A DNA stretch of 45,025 bases from an uncultured Pelagibacteraceae bacterium (GCA_902632315.1 CACPCD010000005.1:1-45025); one strand, 5' to 3'. Positions 35,992-44,976 are shown, counted from the stretch's first letter. Numbers and translations are program-made. The notes: generated from the sequence alone by a model not told the origin.

Positions 35992-37446
35992 ATGAGTAGA
36001 TCAAAATCGCTCTACAATGCAGATTTAGCACCAACTCCAACAAATAAAAAAAATTGGGGATGGTTCGAAATCTTTAACGTATGGGCAAATGATGTTCAAA
36101 GTTTATTTGGATATACTTTGGCAGCATCATTATTTATAGCCTCAGGGTTAAATGGTTGGGCAGTATTTTTAGCTTTAATACTTGCTGGCTTTTTTATCAT
36201 GTGGTTAGTAAACCTATCAGGTAAACCAAGTGTTAAACATGGTATTCCTTATCCAGTATTTGCCCGAGTAAGTATGGGTGTATTTGGTGCAAACTTTCCT
36301 GCGATGGCAAGAGGGCTTGTAGCTATGTTCTGGTATGGAGCACAAACTTATGCAGCATCAACTGCCGTTGCACTTCTAATTTCAGCTGTTACTGGCAATC
36401 CTGGTTCAGAGATGTTTTTAGGGATGACAGGAGTGATGTGGGTATCATTTATCTTTGTATCATTATTCCAAGTTTACTTATTCTGGCAAGGTATAGATCT
36501 TGTAAAAAAATTCTTAAACTTTGCAGGACCAGCAGTTTATGTTGTGATGGTTCTATTGATGCTAGTAATTTGGTTTAAAGCTGGAGGAAGCCTTTTATCA
36601 GAAGTTGGTGAAATATTTTCTGGTGGAACACGTTCAGGTGGATTTGAAGGTTTAGGTACATTTGGTGCGTTCCTAGCAGTATTTTCAATTATGGTTGGAT
36701 ATTTTGCTGCTGTAGTAATTAACTTCGGTGACTTTGCTAGATTTGTTAAAAATGAAGATGAGATGAAAAAAGGTAACTTATGGGGACTAGTAGGCAACGT
36801 AGTTTTCTTCTCATTCATTACTTTAATGATTACTGGTGGAACGATTGCTATCTTTGGAGAGTATGTAGCAAGTCCGACAGATATGGTAGCTAAAGTAGAT
36901 AATATTGTATTAACTATTGTTGCAGCATTTGCATTTTTTGCAGCAACAGTTGGTATTAATATGGTGGCTAATTTTATACCACCTGCTTATGACCTTGCAA
37001 ACTTAATGCCAAGCAAAATTAATTTTAGAATTGGTGGTTTAATAACTGCTGGTTTTGGTTTTGTTATTGGTGGTATGTGGGTTGCAGTAATCACTCAAAT
37101 GGGAATGTTTCCATTTGTAAACACTTTAGGTGCAATTTTAGCTCCTGTGTTTGGTATAATGATTACTGACTATTATATAATCAAAAAACAAAGATTAGAT
37201 GTTGATGACTTGTTCAGTAACTCACCTAATGGCAAATATCATTACAACGGAGGTTTTAATGGTAAAGGAATGTTAGCTTGGGCGCTATCAGGATACATTG
37301 CTGTTGGTACTGTTTGGCCAAACATCTTATTCTTAGGATTGGATGATTTCTTTGCCAACTTAGGTGGTGGAGGAGGATATGCTTGGATAATTGGAGCAGC
37401 ATTAGGTGCTTTAATTCACTTAGCAATATCATCATCTAGAAAATAA
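35992..37446 (+). CDS. NCS1-family permease (purine/allantoin/cytosine type)
   Basis: A 484-residue inner-membrane transporter with about twelve hydrophobic segments, of the nucleobase:cation symporter-1 family (Mhp1, PucI, cytosine permeases). Seen: NVWANDVQSLFGYTLAASLF in the first helix region, GIPYPVFARVSMGVFGANFPAMARGLVAMFWYGAQTY (about 84-120), a hallmark of the family, and VINFGDFARF (about 241). NCS1 substrates include allantoin, hydantoins, uracil, cytosine and purines. It faces the allantoin-degradation operon across a bidirectional terminator, so allantoin or a purine is the most reasonable guess. A strong Shine-Dalgarno suggests high expression. Confidence 0.92.
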   Translation: MSRSKSLYNADLAPTPTNKKNWGWFEIFNVWANDVQSLFGYTLAASLFIASGLNGWAVFLALILAGFFIMWLVNLSGKPSVKHGIPYPVFARVSMGVFGANFPAMARGLVAMFWYGAQTYAASTAVALLISAVTGNPGSEMFLGMTGVMWVSFIFVSLFQVYLFWQGIDLVKKFLNFAGPAVYVVMVLLMLVIWFKAGGSLLSEVGEIFSGGTRSGGFEGLGTFGAFLAVFSIMVGYFAAVVINFGDFARFVKNEDEMKKGNLWGLVGNVVFFSFITLMITGGTIAIFGEYVASPTDMVAKVDNIVLTIVAAFAFFAATVGINMVANFIPPAYDLANLMPSKINFRIGGLITAGFGFVIGGMWVAVITQMGMFPFVNTLGAILAPVFGIMITDYYIIKKQRLDVDDLFSNSPNGKYHYNGGFNGKGMLAWALSGYIAVGTVWPNILFLGLDDFFANLGGGGGYAWIIGAALGALIHLAISSSRK

Positions 37447-37460
37447 ATAAGTTTTAAATT

Positions 37461-37497
37461 AAAGCCCATCAATTTTAATTGATGGGCTTTTTTTTAT
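37461..37497. terminator. Bidirectional terminator between the NCS1 permease and allA
   Basis: A perfect 14-bp inverted repeat (37461-37474 with 37477-37490; AAAGCCCATCAATT on the left arm) followed by TTTTTTT on the plus strand. The minus strand has a weaker T-rich tail, so it probably serves both convergent genes. Confidence 0.88.
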
Positions 37498-37499
37498 AA

Positions 37500-37997
37500 T
37501 TAAAATTCTAAAGTAATATTTTCTTTGTTTAGATCATGAAGAACTAAATTTTCTCCATCACCCAATCTGTCTACAACTAAAAAATTCATATCTTCAGTTG
37601 AGATTAATGGAAAATGCCAAATACCTGGATTATAATTTATTCCAATTCCTTTCGGTATTATGAAGGACTCAATTTTATTTATGTCTGGTTTGTCTCCCTC
37701 AGGAGCAACAAAAGCTAAAAAAGTAGTTTCTTTCATTGGAATAAATGCTTGGCTTCCAAGTGGATGCTTTTCCATCATATCAATCTTCATTGGAAAGGAT
37801 CTTTTTAGAGCTGAAAAAATACTAATAGTAGACTCGCCATTATCTTTTTTAGTATTTAAATTTGCAATACCATCATATCTTTTTGCATAACCATTATTAA
37901 TTTCAATTGGCTTGATGTCTGCAGTTGTTATCATATCCCCAAATTTTTTGAAATTTTCTTTAGTTATTGGTTTAGGTTTAAATATAAAATTTTTCAT
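37500..37997 (-). CDS. allA: Ureidoglycolate lyase
   Basis: Splits ureidoglycolate to glyoxylate and urea, the final step of allantoin breakdown. A 165-residue cupin-fold protein. Seen: KPITKENFKKFGDMI at the start, SIFSALKRSFPMKIDMMEKHPLGSQAFIPM (about 59-88) and GIGINYNPGIWHFPLI (about 117-132), which correspond to the conserved core of the AllA family. It is the last gene of the minus-strand operon after the allantoinase, allantoicase and a small membrane protein. Ends in the shared terminator with the NCS1 permease. Ureidoglycolate amidohydrolase would be a different, M20-type protein. Confidence 0.92.
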   Translation of the reverse strand: MKNFIFKPKPITKENFKKFGDMITTADIKPIEINNGYAKRYDGIANLNTKKDNGESTISIFSALKRSFPMKIDMMEKHPLGSQAFIPMKETTFLAFVAPEGDKPDINKIESFIIPKGIGINYNPGIWHFPLISTEDMNFLVVDRLGDGENLVLHDLNKENITLEF

Positions 37998-38023
37998 ATT
38001 TTATTATTTTCTATCACTAGGCG

Positions 38024-38227
38024 CTACTTACACATTCTTCTAGCGCGCATTGCTGCCCTTGCCTCGGAATTACCTTTCTTTATATAATCTTTATAAACTT
38101 TTTTATAACAATGATCTTTTGAGGAACTATAATTGTCATTAAAAGTTACAAAAATAATCGTGGCAATAATAATTGACCCACCAATTATTAGTTCCTTCAT
38201 ATGTTTATTAAAAAAGTCTTTATTCAT
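38024..38227 (-). CDS. Small single-pass membrane protein within the allantoin operon
   Basis: I do not recognise this 67-residue protein. It has one hydrophobic segment (about 12-29) after a short charged N-terminus, then a soluble tail with Cys40 and Cys66, which could form a disulfide if the tail is periplasmic. The tail is basic and helical (EARAAMRARRMC). Its start overlaps the allantoicase stop (ATGA, 4 bp), and 26 bp separate it from allA, so it is translated as part of the operon. Coding is supported by this coupling and by the clear membrane-plus-tail design; function is unknown. Confidence 0.65.
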   Translation of the reverse strand: MNKDFFNKHMKELIIGGSIIIATIIFVTFNDNYSSSKDHCYKKVYKDYIKKGNSEARAAMRARRMCK

Positions 38228-39207
38228 ATTTTTTTTCCAAAAATTCTAAATCTTGAAATACCACCGTCAGGAAAAATATTAATTTTTATATGATTAATTT
38301 TATTTTTTTTCATTAAAGAATTTTTAAATATATGAGTTTTATTAGCCGATAATTTTGTGTTCTTTAATAAATACTTCCATTTACCTGAAGAATTTACAAT
38401 TTGTTTGGAACTTTTAGGTGGTAAGTATGTAGCTTGTAATGAACAATAGCTGGGATAATTTCCTTTAAAATGATGAGTTGAAATTTCAATTTTATCAATA
38501 GAGTTTCCATCAATAGAATTTAGAATTAGCCAGTCATTTCCTTTACCCCTTCTTCTTCTGGTTTCCCAACCATCACCCATATTTTTTGCTTTGCCAGGAG
38601 CTAGAATATTTTCAGCTTTTCCGAAGTGCTCATTATTGCAAGCGATTACTGATGCCCCATCTAGTAATGAGGCAAGATTTATCTTTTTATTTTTGAATTT
38701 TTTTGATTTTGCAATTGATCCATATAATCTTAATCTAGCAACACCACCATCAGGAAAAATGTTAAATTTAATATGTGTAAATACTTTATTATTTTTGACT
38801 GAAAAAAAATGATGTGAATTAGCTTTAACCTTTTTTTTTGAAAGAATTGAAGTCCATTTAAATTGTTTGATATTATTTGTTTTAGAACTCGCTCCCTCAA
38901 TTGAGACCATTGAAGGTTGGTTACCATTAAAATGAGATGTATCTACATCAATCTTAGAAATTTTTCCTGGTTTACCCAATTTTAAAATAATGTAATCATG
39001 TCCAGAAGTTCTTTTTCTTCTAGACTCCCATCCATCCATCCATTTTCCATGTTTATCAAATACACCATCTTTGAACACGGGAATAGTTGGACTAATAATT
39101 CTATTAGCAGATGCAAAGAAATCGTCAGTTTTATAAATAACTTTGGTACCCAATCTTGGTTGAGCTAAATCAATCAATCCGTTAGTAAATATTATTTTTT
39201 CTTTCAT
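38224..39207 (-). CDS. alc: Allantoicase
   Basis: Hydrolyses allantoate to ureidoglycolate and urea. The 327 residues form two homologous jelly-roll repeats, as expected. The first has ISPTIPVF, DGWESRRKRTSGHDYIILKLG and DVDTSHFNGNQPSMVSIEGA (about 38-125). The second repeats the pattern with ILAPGKAKNMGDGWETRRRRGKG and ISTHHFKGNYPSYCSL (about 200-260). The closing INIFPDGGISRFRIFG also has a counterpart in the first half. It is one base downstream of the allantoinase gene and overlaps the small membrane protein gene. Together with PuuE and AllA it completes the route from allantoin to glyoxylate. Confidence 0.95.
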   Translation of the reverse strand: MKEKIIFTNGLIDLAQPRLGTKVIYKTDDFFASANRIISPTIPVFKDGVFDKHGKWMDGWESRRKRTSGHDYIILKLGKPGKISKIDVDTSHFNGNQPSMVSIEGASSKTNNIKQFKWTSILSKKKVKANSHHFFSVKNNKVFTHIKFNIFPDGGVARLRLYGSIAKSKKFKNKKINLASLLDGASVIACNNEHFGKAENILAPGKAKNMGDGWETRRRRGKGNDWLILNSIDGNSIDKIEISTHHFKGNYPSYCSLQATYLPPKSSKQIVNSSGKWKYLLKNTKLSANKTHIFKNSLMKKNKINHIKINIFPDGGISRFRIFGKKI

Positions 39208-39208
39208 G

Positions 39209-40108
39209 TTATGAGTAATTCTTAATCCAATGCTTAGCTATATCAATTCTTTTACAAATCCATACATCCTCAAATTTAAGAACATAGTCTAAAAATTTCT
39301 TTAACGACTGGATTCTACCAGGCCTACCTATTAATCTACAATGCAATCCAACTGACATCATTTTAGGATTTGTCTCTCCCTCTTCATATAAAGCATCAAA
39401 GCTATCTTTTAAATAATTATAAAAATGATCTCCAGTATTAAATCCTTGATTTGTAGCAAACCTCATATCATTATTGTCTAAAGTATATGGAATGATGAGT
39501 TGTTTTTTTTTATTCCTGTATACCCAATATGGCAAGTCATCACTATAGCTGTCACTATCATATAAAAAACCACCATCATCAAAAACTAAATCCCTAGTGT
39601 TTGGACTACATCGACCCGTGTACCAGCCCAATGGTCTTGAACCAAAAATTTCCTTAATTATCTTAATTGCTTGAGACATATGTTTTTTCTCAACTGATTT
39701 TTTAACATTTTGGTAATCAATCCACCTGTAACCATGAGCTGCTATTTCATAATCTCCATTTCTAATAGCTTCACAAACCTCAGGATTTTGTTTTAAAGCA
39801 AGACCAACTCCAAAAATTGTTATTGGTATTTTTTTTTCCTTAAATAATTTATCCAATCTCCAGAAACCTGCCTTAGATCCATACTCATAGATACTCTCCA
39901 TACTAATATGTCTTCCTTTGATTGCCTTAGCACCTATAATTTCAGATAAAAATGTCTCAGAATATTTATCACCGTTAAGAACACAATTTTCACCACCTTC
40001 TTCATAATTCAAAACAATTTGAAGTGCTAAACGAGCATTATTAGGCCAAGAAATTTTTTTTCCTTTTGCTCCATAACCTATAAGGTCTCTAGAATTTTTT
40101 TTTGGCAT
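39209..40108 (-). CDS. puuE: Allantoinase, PuuE (polysaccharide-deacetylase fold) type
   Basis: Opens the hydantoin ring of allantoin to give allantoate. The protein is a 299-residue NodB/polysaccharide-deacetylase homologue of the PuuE kind, unrelated to the metal-dependent amidohydrolase AllB. Seen: RDLIGYGAKGKKISWPNNARLALQIVLNYEEGGE (about 5-38), ESIYEYGSKAGFWRL (about 67-81), DYEIAAHGYRWIDYQ and GWYTGRCSPNTRDLV (about 162-176). The PuuE enzyme of Pseudomonas is described as metal-independent. The full uric-acid branch (PuuD, uricase, OHCU decarboxylase) is not in the window, so allantoin could be imported or produced elsewhere. First gene of the allantoin operon, 38 bp after the deacetylase. 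Confidence 0.94.
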   Translation of the reverse strand: MPKKNSRDLIGYGAKGKKISWPNNARLALQIVLNYEEGGENCVLNGDKYSETFLSEIIGAKAIKGRHISMESIYEYGSKAGFWRLDKLFKEKKIPITIFGVGLALKQNPEVCEAIRNGDYEIAAHGYRWIDYQNVKKSVEKKHMSQAIKIIKEIFGSRPLGWYTGRCSPNTRDLVFDDGGFLYDSDSYSDDLPYWVYRNKKKQLIIPYTLDNNDMRFATNQGFNTGDHFYNYLKDSFDALYEEGETNPKMMSVGLHCRLIGRPGRIQSLKKFLDYVLKFEDVWICKRIDIAKHWIKNYS

Positions 40109-40146
40109 GTATATTTATAAATTAATTTAGATTTCTTAACAATTTA

Positions 40147-41337
40147 TTAATTTGATGAGGATATTGACCTTATACCATTTAAAAAATTTATACATTTTTT
40201 TAATTCACTTAGTTCAATAAATTCATCTACTTTATGCGCCTGTTCTATTGATCCAGGACCGCAAACAACAGTACTTATTCCAATTTCCTGAAATAAACCT
40301 GCTTCAGTTCCAAATGAAACTACTTCTCTAGAATTATCACCAGTTAAACTAGCAACTAGTTCACATGCCTCTGATTTTTTTACACGATCAAAACCTGTTA
40401 CTTCACCAATTATTTCTTTACGTATACTTGATTTTGAGAATACTTTTTTCATTTCTGGTAAAAGAATCTCATTAGCATACTTATCTATCTCTTGATTTAA
40501 AAATATTCCATCTTCTTTTACAACTGGTCTTGTCTCCCAATTTATATGACACTTATCCGCAATAACATTATGGGCTATTCCACCAAAAATGCCCCCAACT
40601 TGCAATGTCGAAAAAGGGGGGTCAAAAATAGAATCTTTCGAAACTCTTTTTTTTAACTCCTCCCTCAATTCAATTAGTTTATTTGCATATCGTGCAGCAA
40701 ATTCTACAGCACTTACGCCTTTATGTGGAGCAGAACTATGACCTGCTAGGCCTTCAAAGTAAGTTGTATATTCATAACAGCCCTTGTGAGCATCAATAAT
40801 TTTCATCTTAGTTGGTTCACCAATTATACAAATACCATCTTGAATATTTCTTTTTTTAAGTTCTTTTATTAAGATCGGAGCACCTAAGCATGCAGTTTCT
40901 TCATCGAAAGTAAAAGAAAAGTGAATGTCTCTATTTAAATTAGCGTTAGCATAAACTGGAGCAAAAGCTAATGCGCAAGCTATGAAACCTTTCATATCAC
41001 AGGCACCTCTTCCAAAAAGCTTATCACCTTTGATAGTAGCTTTGAATGGATCTGAGCTCCAACTTTTTGATACAGGTACAGTATCCGTGTGTCCAGACAG
41101 AATAATTGGTTTTACACCATTAGTTTTTTTGGCTTTAATAGTTGCAAAAAGATTTACTCTTTTTTTCTCTTTATCAAACGTTTTGAATGAAGTTGCTCCA
41201 AGTTTTTGTAATAAATCATCACAGTAATTTATTAAAGCGTTATTGTCCTCTCCTGAAATTGTTCTAAAACTTATTAGATCAGTTAATATTTTGACTGAAT
41301 CAGCATATAATTTATCTAAATTAATTTCTGTACTCAT
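40147..41337 (-). CDS. argE: ArgE/M20-family deacetylase (acetylornithine deacetylase-like)
   Basis: A zinc-dependent amidohydrolase of about 396 residues. Metal-site motifs are present: LSGHTDTVPV with the first His and Asp, GRGACDMKGFIA with the bridging Asp, FTFDEETACLGA with the catalytic Glu pair, and CGPGSIEQAHKVDEF near the end with the last His. The dimerisation domain lies between (about 180-290, with GLAGHSSAPHKGVSA). ArgE releases ornithine from acetylornithine, but other N-acyl amino acids are cleaved by close relatives. It is upstream of the allantoin operon on the same strand; an AllC-like role is less likely given the ArgE-like sequence. ATG at 41337 preferred over GTG three bases earlier. 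Confidence 0.85.
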   Translation of the reverse strand: MSTEINLDKLYADSVKILTDLISFRTISGEDNNALINYCDDLLQKLGATSFKTFDKEKKRVNLFATIKAKKTNGVKPIILSGHTDTVPVSKSWSSDPFKATIKGDKLFGRGACDMKGFIACALAFAPVYANANLNRDIHFSFTFDEETACLGAPILIKELKKRNIQDGICIIGEPTKMKIIDAHKGCYEYTTYFEGLAGHSSAPHKGVSAVEFAARYANKLIELREELKKRVSKDSIFDPPFSTLQVGGIFGGIAHNVIADKCHINWETRPVVKEDGIFLNQEIDKYANEILLPEMKKVFSKSSIRKEIIGEVTGFDRVKKSEACELVASLTGDNSREVVSFGTEAGLFQEIGISTVVCGPGSIEQAHKVDEFIELSELKKCINFLNGIRSISSSN

Positions 41338-41366
41338 CACTAATAATTAATATAAATATTGCATTT

Positions 41367-41708
41367 ATGAAAGAACAAATAACTTACGATATTTTTGACA
41401 AAGTTGATATTAGAGTTGGAACTGTAATTTCTGTTAAAAAAAACGAAAAAGCAAGAAAACCCTCTCTTGTAGTAGAGGTCGATTTTGGAAGAGAAATAGG
41501 AATTAAACAATCATCTGCGCAAATCACTCACTATTATAATGAGGAAAACTTAAAAGGAAAACAAGTAATAGGAGTTTGTAATTTTGCTGAAAAAAATATT
41601 GCTGGAGTAGTTTCTCAAGTTTTAATTTTAGGCTCAATTGATAAAGAAGGAAAAGTAATTTTAGTACATCCGTCCCAAAAATCAGAAAATGGACTACCAG
41701 TAGCATAG
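41367..41708 (+). CDS. csaA: CsaA-like tRNA-binding domain protein
   Basis: A 113-residue OB-fold protein made only of a tRNA-binding domain like that at the end of bacterial MetRS and in CsaA. Seen: FDKVDIRVGTVISVKKNEKARKPSLVVEVDFG (about 10-41), GIKQSSAQITHYY and LKGKQVIGVCNF, ending LGSIDKEGKVILVHP and NGLPVA, all family hallmarks. CsaA was described as a secretion-related chaperone, and a role in tRNA binding is also possible. Divergent from the deacetylase across fewer than 30 bp, and two bases from the LysE-family gene, so probably cotranscribed with it. Confidence 0.9.
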   Translation: MKEQITYDIFDKVDIRVGTVISVKKNEKARKPSLVVEVDFGREIGIKQSSAQITHYYNEENLKGKQVIGVCNFAEKNIAGVVSQVLILGSIDKEGKVILVHPSQKSENGLPVA

Positions 41709-41710
41709 CA

Positions 41711-42301
41711 ATGCATCCTGAAATACTATCTATTTCTTTATTTTGGTTTGTTACGGCTTACACTCCCGGTCCAAATAATGTAGTTGCTTCATATTCAGGT
41801 TTTAATTTTGGGATTACAAAAACCATTCCACATATTCTTGGGGTAACTTTAGGTTTTACTTCTTTAGTTATTTTTTTAAGTATCGGTTTAGTAAATATTT
41901 TTAAAATATTTCCAATAATTCAAACAGTTATTAAATATCTTGGTACATTATTTCTTATCTATTTGGCTTACAAGATCGCTTCATCAACTGCTTCTTCTGA
42001 AACTAAAAAAGAAAATCCAGTAAAATTTATTGAAACTTTTTTATTCCAATATTTAAACCCTAAAGGAGTGATGGTAGCAATTATAGTTGTTTCTACATAT
42101 GTAGAGCTAGGGGAAAATTATTTGAGTTATGCGACTCAGGTAGTTCTTCTTGCTTTCCTATTTTCTTTAACAAGTATTACGTTATGGACCTTTATAGGTA
42201 AATTTTTGAGGAAATTTGCGACAAATGATAAATTTATTAAGTATTTTAATTATGCTATGTCAGGGCTTCTTCTTTTGAGCATAATTACATTTTATATATA
42301 A
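41711..42301 (+). CDS. LysE/RhtB-family amino-acid exporter
   Basis: A 196-residue inner-membrane protein with about six hydrophobic segments. The N-terminal WFVTAYTPGPNNVVASYSGFNFG (about 12-34) is the hallmark of the LysE/RhtB family, which exports amino acids such as lysine, homoserine or threonine. Further helices lie at 38-64, 70-88, 108-124, 135-160 and 175-195. The actual substrate cannot be deduced. It is two bases after the CsaA-like gene and four bases before acnA, so the three form one transcript. Confidence 0.9.
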   Translation: MHPEILSISLFWFVTAYTPGPNNVVASYSGFNFGITKTIPHILGVTLGFTSLVIFLSIGLVNIFKIFPIIQTVIKYLGTLFLIYLAYKIASSTASSETKKENPVKFIETFLFQYLNPKGVMVAIIVVSTYVELGENYLSYATQVVLLAFLFSLTSITLWTFIGKFLRKFATNDKFIKYFNYAMSGLLLLSIITFYI

Positions 42302-42304
42302 ACT

Positions 42305-44974
42305 ATGAAACCAGGTAACAAAAATTCTTATAAATCACTCTCAGAAATGAGGATTAATAATAAAAATTTTAAGATATTTTCTCTATCTGAGGCAGAAAAA
42401 AATGGTTTGACTGGGATTTCTAAGTTACCAAAATCTCTAAAGGTTTTGTTAGAAAATCTTTTAAGATACGAGGACGATTTATCAGTAACTAAAAATCAAA
42501 TTGTGTCGATTAAAAATTGGCTTAAGAATAGAACTTCAAAAACAGAAATAGCTTACAGGCCTGCAAGAGTTTTGCTACAAGATTATACAGGAATTCCTGC
42601 AGTTGCTGATTTGGCAGCAATGCGTGAGGCTGTTAAAGAAAAGAATAAAGATCCAAAAACTATTAATCCATTATCTGCAGTAGACCTTGTTATCGATCAT
42701 TCTGTTCAAGTTGATCAATCAGCTAAAGCGGACTCTTTTGATAAAAATGTAGAGATAGAATTTGATAGAAATAGTGAGAGATACTCTTTTTTAAAGTGGG
42801 GTCAGCAAGCTTTTGATAATTTTAGAATTGTGCCTCCAGGCACAGGAATTTGTCATCAAGTTAATTTAGAATATCTTTCAAAAGTCGTTTGGAGTGAGGA
42901 TTTTAAAGGAGAAACATATCTTTTCCCTGATACATTAGTTGGAACTGATAGTCATACAACAATGGTTAACGGACTTTCAGTTTTGGGTTGGGGAGTTGGT
43001 GGAATTGAGGCGGAAGCAGGAATGTTAGGCCAACCTATTTCAATGTTAGTTCCAGAGGTTATTGGCTTTGAAGTAAAAAACAAAATGCCAGAGGGCACAA
43101 CAGCAACTGATCTAGTTTTGACTGTTGTTAAAATGTTGAGAGATAAAGGAGTGGTTGGTAAGTTTGTTGAATTTTTTGGTGAGGGTTTAAAAAATTTAAC
43201 TTTAGCTGATCGAGCAACAATTGCAAATATGGCTCCAGAATATGGAGCAACTTGCGGCTTTTTTCCAATAGATGAAGAAACTCTTAAGTATCTTAAATTT
43301 TCTGGAAGAGACCAACTAACGGTAAAGATTGTAGAAGAATATGCAAAAAAACAAGGTCTTTGGGCAAGTGAAGATATTATTTTTACAGATACTTTAACTT
43401 TAGATATGTCAACAATAGTGCCAACTATTTCTGGACCAAAGAGACCACAAGATAAAGTATTATTGACCAATGCCTCAAAAAACTTTCGAAAAAGTTTTGA
43501 AGAAATTACAAATAAAAAAAATTATTCAATCTCTAAGGTACCAAATTCAGATTTTGAAATAAAAGATGGTTCAATTTTAATCGCAGCAATTACTTCTTGT
43601 ACTAACACCTCAAATCCAAATGTTTTAATTGGAGCAGGTTTATTAGCTAAAAAAGCAGTTGAATTAGGTCTCGAGGTAAAACCTTGGGTAAAAACATCTC
43701 TTGCACCTGGCTCTCAAGTTGTAACAGATTATCTAGAGAAAGCAGGATTAAATATTTATTTGGATAAGCTTGGATTTAATTTGGTTGGCTATGGTTGTAC
43801 TACTTGTATTGGAAATTCTGGACCTTTAGCACCAAACATTGTCGATGCAATTCAAAAAGAGAATATTTATGCAGTATCGGTATTATCTGGAAACAGAAAT
43901 TTTGAAGGAAGAATTTCACCTCATATAAAAGCAAATTACTTAGCATCCCCACCTCTTGTTGTAGCATATGCACTGGCTGGTCATATGGGCTTTGATTTAT
44001 ACAAGGACTCACTTGGAAAAGATAAAAATGGTAATGAAATTTTTATGAAAGATATTTGGCCAAGCAACCAAGAGATAGAAGAAACTTTAAAATCATCTTT
44101 AAATGCCGATATGTTCGTAAAAAGATACTCAAATGTTTCCCAAGGACCAAAGCAATGGCAACAAATAAAGACTGAAAAAAGTAGTATTTATAATTGGGAA
44201 GAGAATTCTACTTACGTTAAAAAACCACCTTTCTTTGAAAATCTTCCAGATGAGCCAGAGGGTTTTAAGAAGATTAAAAATGCAAGACCATTACTTATTC
44301 TTGGTGATATGGTTACCACTGATCATATATCTCCAGCTGGAAATATTCAAAAAGAGAGTCCAACAGGTGAGTATTTTATGAAATATCAAGTTTTACCCAA
44401 AGATTATAATTCTTATGGAGCACGAAGAGGAAACCATGAGGTAATGATGAGAGGAACTTTTGCTAACATTAGAATAAGAAATGAGATGGCACCTGGAACT
44501 GAAGGAGGTTTTACAAAAATATATCCCGAGGAAAAAGTAATGCCTATTTACGATGCTGTTGTTGAATATAAAAAGAGGGGAACAGATTTGGTGGTAATCG
44601 GGGGAAAAGAGTATGGCACTGGGTCTTCCAGAGATTGGGCAGCTAAGGGAACAAAATTACTAGGTGTTAAAGCAGTTATTGCTGAAAGTTTTGAAAGAAT
44701 CCATAGGTCTAATTTAATTGGAATGGGTATATTGCCTTTACAATTTACAAATAACGTTAATAGAAAAAATCTTAATTTAGTTGGGTCAGAATTAATTAGT
44801 GTCAATGAAATAGAGAAAGGGTTTAAACCCTCTGATAAAGTTGAACTGGAGATCAAATATTCTACAGGAGAAATTAAGAAAATAGAAACTCTATGTAGGA
44901 TAGATACAAAAAATGAGTTAGAGTATTATAAAAATGGAGGCATTCTTCAATACGTTTTAAGGAATATGATTTAA
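42305..44974 (+). CDS. acnA: Aconitate hydratase A
   Basis: Interconverts citrate and isocitrate in the TCA cycle with a [4Fe-4S] cluster. The 889 residues match the AcnA/IRP1 type. Cluster ligands are Cys432 (TSCTNTSNP), Cys498 and Cys501 (YGCTTCIGNSGP), the same 66- and 3-residue spacings as in IRP1. Also seen: VQVDQSAKADSF-type motif after VIDHS (about 135), TDSHTTMVNGLSVLGWGVGGIEAEAGMLG (about 214-242), and the C-terminal swivel domain with MRGTFANIRIRN and GTGSSRDWAAKGT. It supplies isocitrate to the Icd encoded about 30 kb away. Four bases follow the LysE-family gene. Confidence 0.98.
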   Translation: MKPGNKNSYKSLSEMRINNKNFKIFSLSEAEKNGLTGISKLPKSLKVLLENLLRYEDDLSVTKNQIVSIKNWLKNRTSKTEIAYRPARVLLQDYTGIPAVADLAAMREAVKEKNKDPKTINPLSAVDLVIDHSVQVDQSAKADSFDKNVEIEFDRNSERYSFLKWGQQAFDNFRIVPPGTGICHQVNLEYLSKVVWSEDFKGETYLFPDTLVGTDSHTTMVNGLSVLGWGVGGIEAEAGMLGQPISMLVPEVIGFEVKNKMPEGTTATDLVLTVVKMLRDKGVVGKFVEFFGEGLKNLTLADRATIANMAPEYGATCGFFPIDEETLKYLKFSGRDQLTVKIVEEYAKKQGLWASEDIIFTDTLTLDMSTIVPTISGPKRPQDKVLLTNASKNFRKSFEEITNKKNYSISKVPNSDFEIKDGSILIAAITSCTNTSNPNVLIGAGLLAKKAVELGLEVKPWVKTSLAPGSQVVTDYLEKAGLNIYLDKLGFNLVGYGCTTCIGNSGPLAPNIVDAIQKENIYAVSVLSGNRNFEGRISPHIKANYLASPPLVVAYALAGHMGFDLYKDSLGKDKNGNEIFMKDIWPSNQEIEETLKSSLNADMFVKRYSNVSQGPKQWQQIKTEKSSIYNWEENSTYVKKPPFFENLPDEPEGFKKIKNARPLLILGDMVTTDHISPAGNIQKESPTGEYFMKYQVLPKDYNSYGARRGNHEVMMRGTFANIRIRNEMAPGTEGGFTKIYPEEKVMPIYDAVVEYKKRGTDLVVIGGKEYGTGSSRDWAAKGTKLLGVKAVIAESFERIHRSNLIGMGILPLQFTNNVNRKNLNLVGSELISVNEIEKGFKPSDKVELEIKYSTGEIKKIETLCRIDTKNELEYYKNGGILQYVLRNMI

Positions 44975-44976
44975 TC

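Noticed and set aside
19117-40108. Genomic island gained recently by transfer
   Set aside because: Base composition and gene density look the same as in the core regions; no tRNA, integrase, transposase or flanking repeat was seen.
40147-41337. Allantoate amidohydrolase (AllC) completing the ureide operon
   Set aside because: The M20 sequence follows ArgE-type motifs and the operon already has allantoicase for the same substrate.
42952-43470. 172-codon minus-strand frame inside acnA
   Set aside because: It is antisense to a conserved aconitase region and has no recognisable domain or ribosome site.
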